Shown here in pieces: positions 3,663 through 5,696 of a stretch of 5,696 nucleotides of DNA. The stretch comes from DATJFH01 sp035495815 (GTDB lineage: Bacteria > Acidobacteriota > Terriglobia > Bryobacterales > Bryobacteraceae), in the NCBI GenBank assembly GCA_035495815.1, contig DATJFH010000228.1:1-5696 (forward strand). Direction: 5' to 3'. The notes beneath the pieces were generated by a model. The model had not been told where the DNA came from and did no database searches. It worked only from the letters and a program-made list of their open reading frames with translations. Both the position numbers and the translations under genes were made by a program. Numbering within the stretch: the stretch's first letter is position 1; each line of letters starts with the position of its first letter.

Positions 3663-5696
3663 TCACAGGACCTGGAGGAGGCGGTTTCGGAGGCGCTCCT
3701 GGCGTTGGGCGTCGAGTTTCGAGCCCTGCCACGTGATGTAGAAGACGTCGATCGCCTTGTGCGCCTCGGTGTCGATCAGGACGACCTCGATGTTGCAGCC
3801 TTCCGACGACATGGCGCTGACGGTATCGTAAAGCAGTCCGGGCCGGTCCTGGGCGACCAGGTGGATGAGGGTGGCGGTGGCCGAGGCTTCCGAGTCGAAC
3901 CACAGCGACGGCGCCAGCTTCGCGCCCTTGCTGGGAAGGACGGGCTTGGGGCGGTTCTGGAGCAGCTGGACGACATCGGCTTTGCCGAGGACGACGCGCT
4001 CGAGCTTGGCGATGAGGGAGTCGGCTTCCTCGGGGTTGAGCTCCAGGGTGCGGTTCGGATCGGCGAAACAGAAGGTGTCGAGCACCGTGCCGCGGCGGTT
4101 GGCGAACGCTTCGGCCTTGAGGATGTTCATCCCGAAGCTGGAAAGAGTGCCGGCGATCGAGGCGAAGAGGAAGGGCCGGTCCTGAGCGACCAGGGTCACG
4201 CGGTAGGCATCCTCGAGCTTCTCCAGCCGGACGGCGACTCCCTTTCCGGCGGCGGCTTTTTCCAATGCCAGATGGGTCTCGATCTCCTTTTCCCCGTGAG
4301 TACGGAGATAGCGGGTGGGAAAACCCTGGAGGAAGGCAGCTTTTTCCGGTGAATCGGCGGGCCGGGGCTCGATGCGCTCGGCGTCCAGCTCGCGGGTCAG
4401 CTCGTTGTAGGCCAGGAGATAGAGGCGCCAGAGCTGCGACCTGCGCCAGGGGGTCATCACTTCGGGATTGACGGCGCTGATGTCGCCATAGGTGAGCAGG
4501 GTGAGCGCTTTCAGTCGCTCCACGGTTTGAAGGCGGTGGGCGAGCAGCTCGATGGTGCGGGGATCCTCGAGATCGCGGGAGTTCATGGTGTCGGAGAGGG
4601 CGAGGTGGCTGTCGATCAGGAAGCGCACCATTTCCCGATCGGGCGCCGGCATCTCCATCCGCTCCATGGCGGCGTCGCAAAGCCGCACGGAGACGTCGAC
4701 GTGGCCCTCGCCGGGGGTTCCTTTGCCGACGTCGTGGTAGAGCAGGGCGAAGTACAGCGTGGCGGGGTTATCGAGCTCCGACAGCAGCTCGGCGTAAACC
4801 CTGGCGCCTTTGAGGGTGGATTTTCGCAGACCGAGCAGAATGCGGATGGTCATCAGGGTGTGCTCGTCGACGGTGTAGCGGTGGTAAAAATCGCGAATGA
4901 CCAGGCACTCGATCTGTTGCTGCTCGGGAAAGACGGCGTTGAGCATTCCGGTTTCATGCATGGCGGAGAGCGCCCGGTCGAGATACGGGAGGGAGAAGAT
5001 TTCGGCGATGGCGGGCCAGACGGGCCGGCGCTGGGAGAAGTAGCGGCTGAGGCCGGGAAGCTGGGCGGTGATGCGCCGCTCGGCGTCCTGCGAGAGGCGG
5101 ATGCCGTGCCGGGCGACGAATTCGACGCAGCGCAGCGCCAGCATGGGGTCCTGTTCGATCTGCTGCGGGGACTTGAAATACAGGCGCTCGCGGAGGACGG
5201 TAAATTCGGCGTTCGAAAGGCGCGAGCGCCAGTCGCGGAAGCTGGAGAAGAGGGTGCCGGACCTGGCGTCGCCGGCCTCGAGACTGCGTGTCGAGGCGCG
5301 GTAAATGTCGCGCGCGTGGCGGAAGTACTCGCGCATCCACTCGGCCGCGCCGGGCTTGCCGGTGAACTCGGCGGCCGCTTCCTGAGCGTCGAAGCTGAGC
5401 AGGTTGTTGTCGCGGCCGGAGGCGAAATGCAGAAAACACCGCAGGGAGAAAAGGAACCGGCGCGCCGGCTCGAGGTCGGGGAAGGGGCCGGGCGGACTGG
5501 CCGCGGCGGCGCCAGGATTCTGAATGCGGCTCAGCCAGCAGAGCAGTTGATAATCGCGAAGGCCGCCCGGGGTTTCCTTGATATTGGGTTCGAGATGGTA
5601 GAAAGTGTCTTCGAATTTGTGGCAGCGCTCGTGGGTGAGCTGCGCGAGGTTGCGGATCAGGCTTTGCCGGTTGCCGTGGATGAAGCGGGGCAACTG
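3663..5696 (-). CDS. glnD: PII uridylyltransferase/uridylyl-removing enzyme GlnD, C-terminal part
   Basis: GlnD adds UMP to the PII signal protein when glutamine is low and removes it when glutamine is high, coupling nitrogen status to glutamine synthetase control in the cytoplasm. The frame runs off the right edge without a stop, so the gene is 5'-partial: 677-678 residues remain of a protein usually about 850-930 long. Counting from 5693, EPNIKETPGGLRDYQ (35-49) is the conserved segment following the nucleotidyltransferase core; the catalytic GSxxRxE/DxD part is missing off-window. The HD phosphohydrolase domain spans about 265-400, with H278 (DEHTL), H320-D321 (LLYHDVGKG) and H363 (DSHLALS) intact, so uridylyl removal should be functional. 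Two C-terminal ACT domains that sense glutamine follow: about 497-575 (DRPFLFASIAG) and 608-676 (DRPGLLYDTVSAM). The Phe in the first ACT motif is ordinary; E. coli GlnD has Tyr there, as I recall. A 140-bp gap separates it from the metal genes, with no obvious functional link. The true start is not in the window. Confidence 0.97.
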   Translation of the reverse strand, partial: QLPRFIHGNRQSLIRNLAQLTHERCHKFEDTFYHLEPNIKETPGGLRDYQLLCWLSRIQNPGAAAASPPGPFPDLEPARRFLFSLRCFLHFASGRDNNLLSFDAQEAAAEFTGKPGAAEWMREYFRHARDIYRASTRSLEAGDARSGTLFSSFRDWRSRLSNAEFTVLRERLYFKSPQQIEQDPMLALRCVEFVARHGIRLSQDAERRITAQLPGLSRYFSQRRPVWPAIAEIFSLPYLDRALSAMHETGMLNAVFPEQQQIECLVIRDFYHRYTVDEHTLMTIRILLGLRKSTLKGARVYAELLSELDNPATLYFALLYHDVGKGTPGEGHVDVSVRLCDAAMERMEMPAPDREMVRFLIDSHLALSDTMNSRDLEDPRTIELLAHRLQTVERLKALTLLTYGDISAVNPEVMTPWRRSQLWRLYLLAYNELTRELDAERIEPRPADSPEKAAFLQGFPTRYLRTHGEKEIETHLALEKAAAGKGVAVRLEKLEDAYRVTLVAQDRPFLFASIAGTLSSFGMNILKAEAFANRRGTVLDTFCFADPNRTLELNPEEADSLIAKLERVVLGKADVVQLLQNRPKPVLPSKGAKLAPSLWFDSEASATATLIHLVAQDRPGLLYDTVSAMSSEGCNIEVVLIDTEAHKAIDVFYITWQGSKLDAQRQERLRNRLLQVL

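Noticed and set aside
3507..4352. A 281-codon open frame on the plus strand
   Set aside because: It is mostly antisense to the ACT-domain region of glnD and shows the same low-complexity composition as the other shadows.
1..5696. CRISPR arrays, insertion sequences, tRNA or rRNA genes
   Set aside because: I saw no regularly spaced repeats, transposase-like frames, terminal inverted repeats or RNA-gene signatures; nearly all of the window is explained by the five genes.

Overview
The window holds five genes, all on the minus strand. It has the high GC content and strong third-position GC bias of a GC-rich Gram-negative bacterium. An outer-membrane beta-barrel protein, a periplasmic binding protein and a GlnD homologue all require a two-membrane cell envelope. 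The style of the small His/Cys-rich protein and of the binding protein reminds me of Acidobacteriota, but that is recollection and not a test.

Reading along the minus strand (from high to low coordinates), the right part (3663 to the window edge) is the C-terminal three quarters of glnD, the bifunctional uridylyltransferase/uridylyl-removing enzyme for PII. Its N-terminal nucleotidyltransferase core lies outside the window. A 140-bp gap (3523-3662) follows, with a possible weak terminator, a short direct repeat and a plausible -10 element lying almost against the next start codon.

The remainder (5-3522) looks like one transcription unit for uptake of a transition metal, most likely zinc. In order of transcription it encodes a 93-residue exported protein with a His cluster and a CCxxCHxxH motif, a 441-residue outer-membrane beta-barrel protein with a periplasmic coiled coil, a 312-residue ZnuA/TroA-type metal-binding protein with a Tat-like signal, and a 283-residue ABC-3 family metal permease. 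The last three genes are tightly packed (gaps of 9 and 19 nt) and each has a good Shine-Dalgarno sequence. Together they would give a route across both membranes: barrel in the outer membrane, binding protein in the periplasm, permease in the inner membrane. No ATP-binding subunit is present; it could lie just beyond the left edge.

The most unusual non-coding structure is the 91-nt leader between the small gene and the barrel gene. It contains a perfect 10-bp inverted repeat with a 13-nt loop, and the loop is complementary to a downstream segment, so the RNA could fold as a pseudoknot just ahead of the barrel gene's ribosome binding site.
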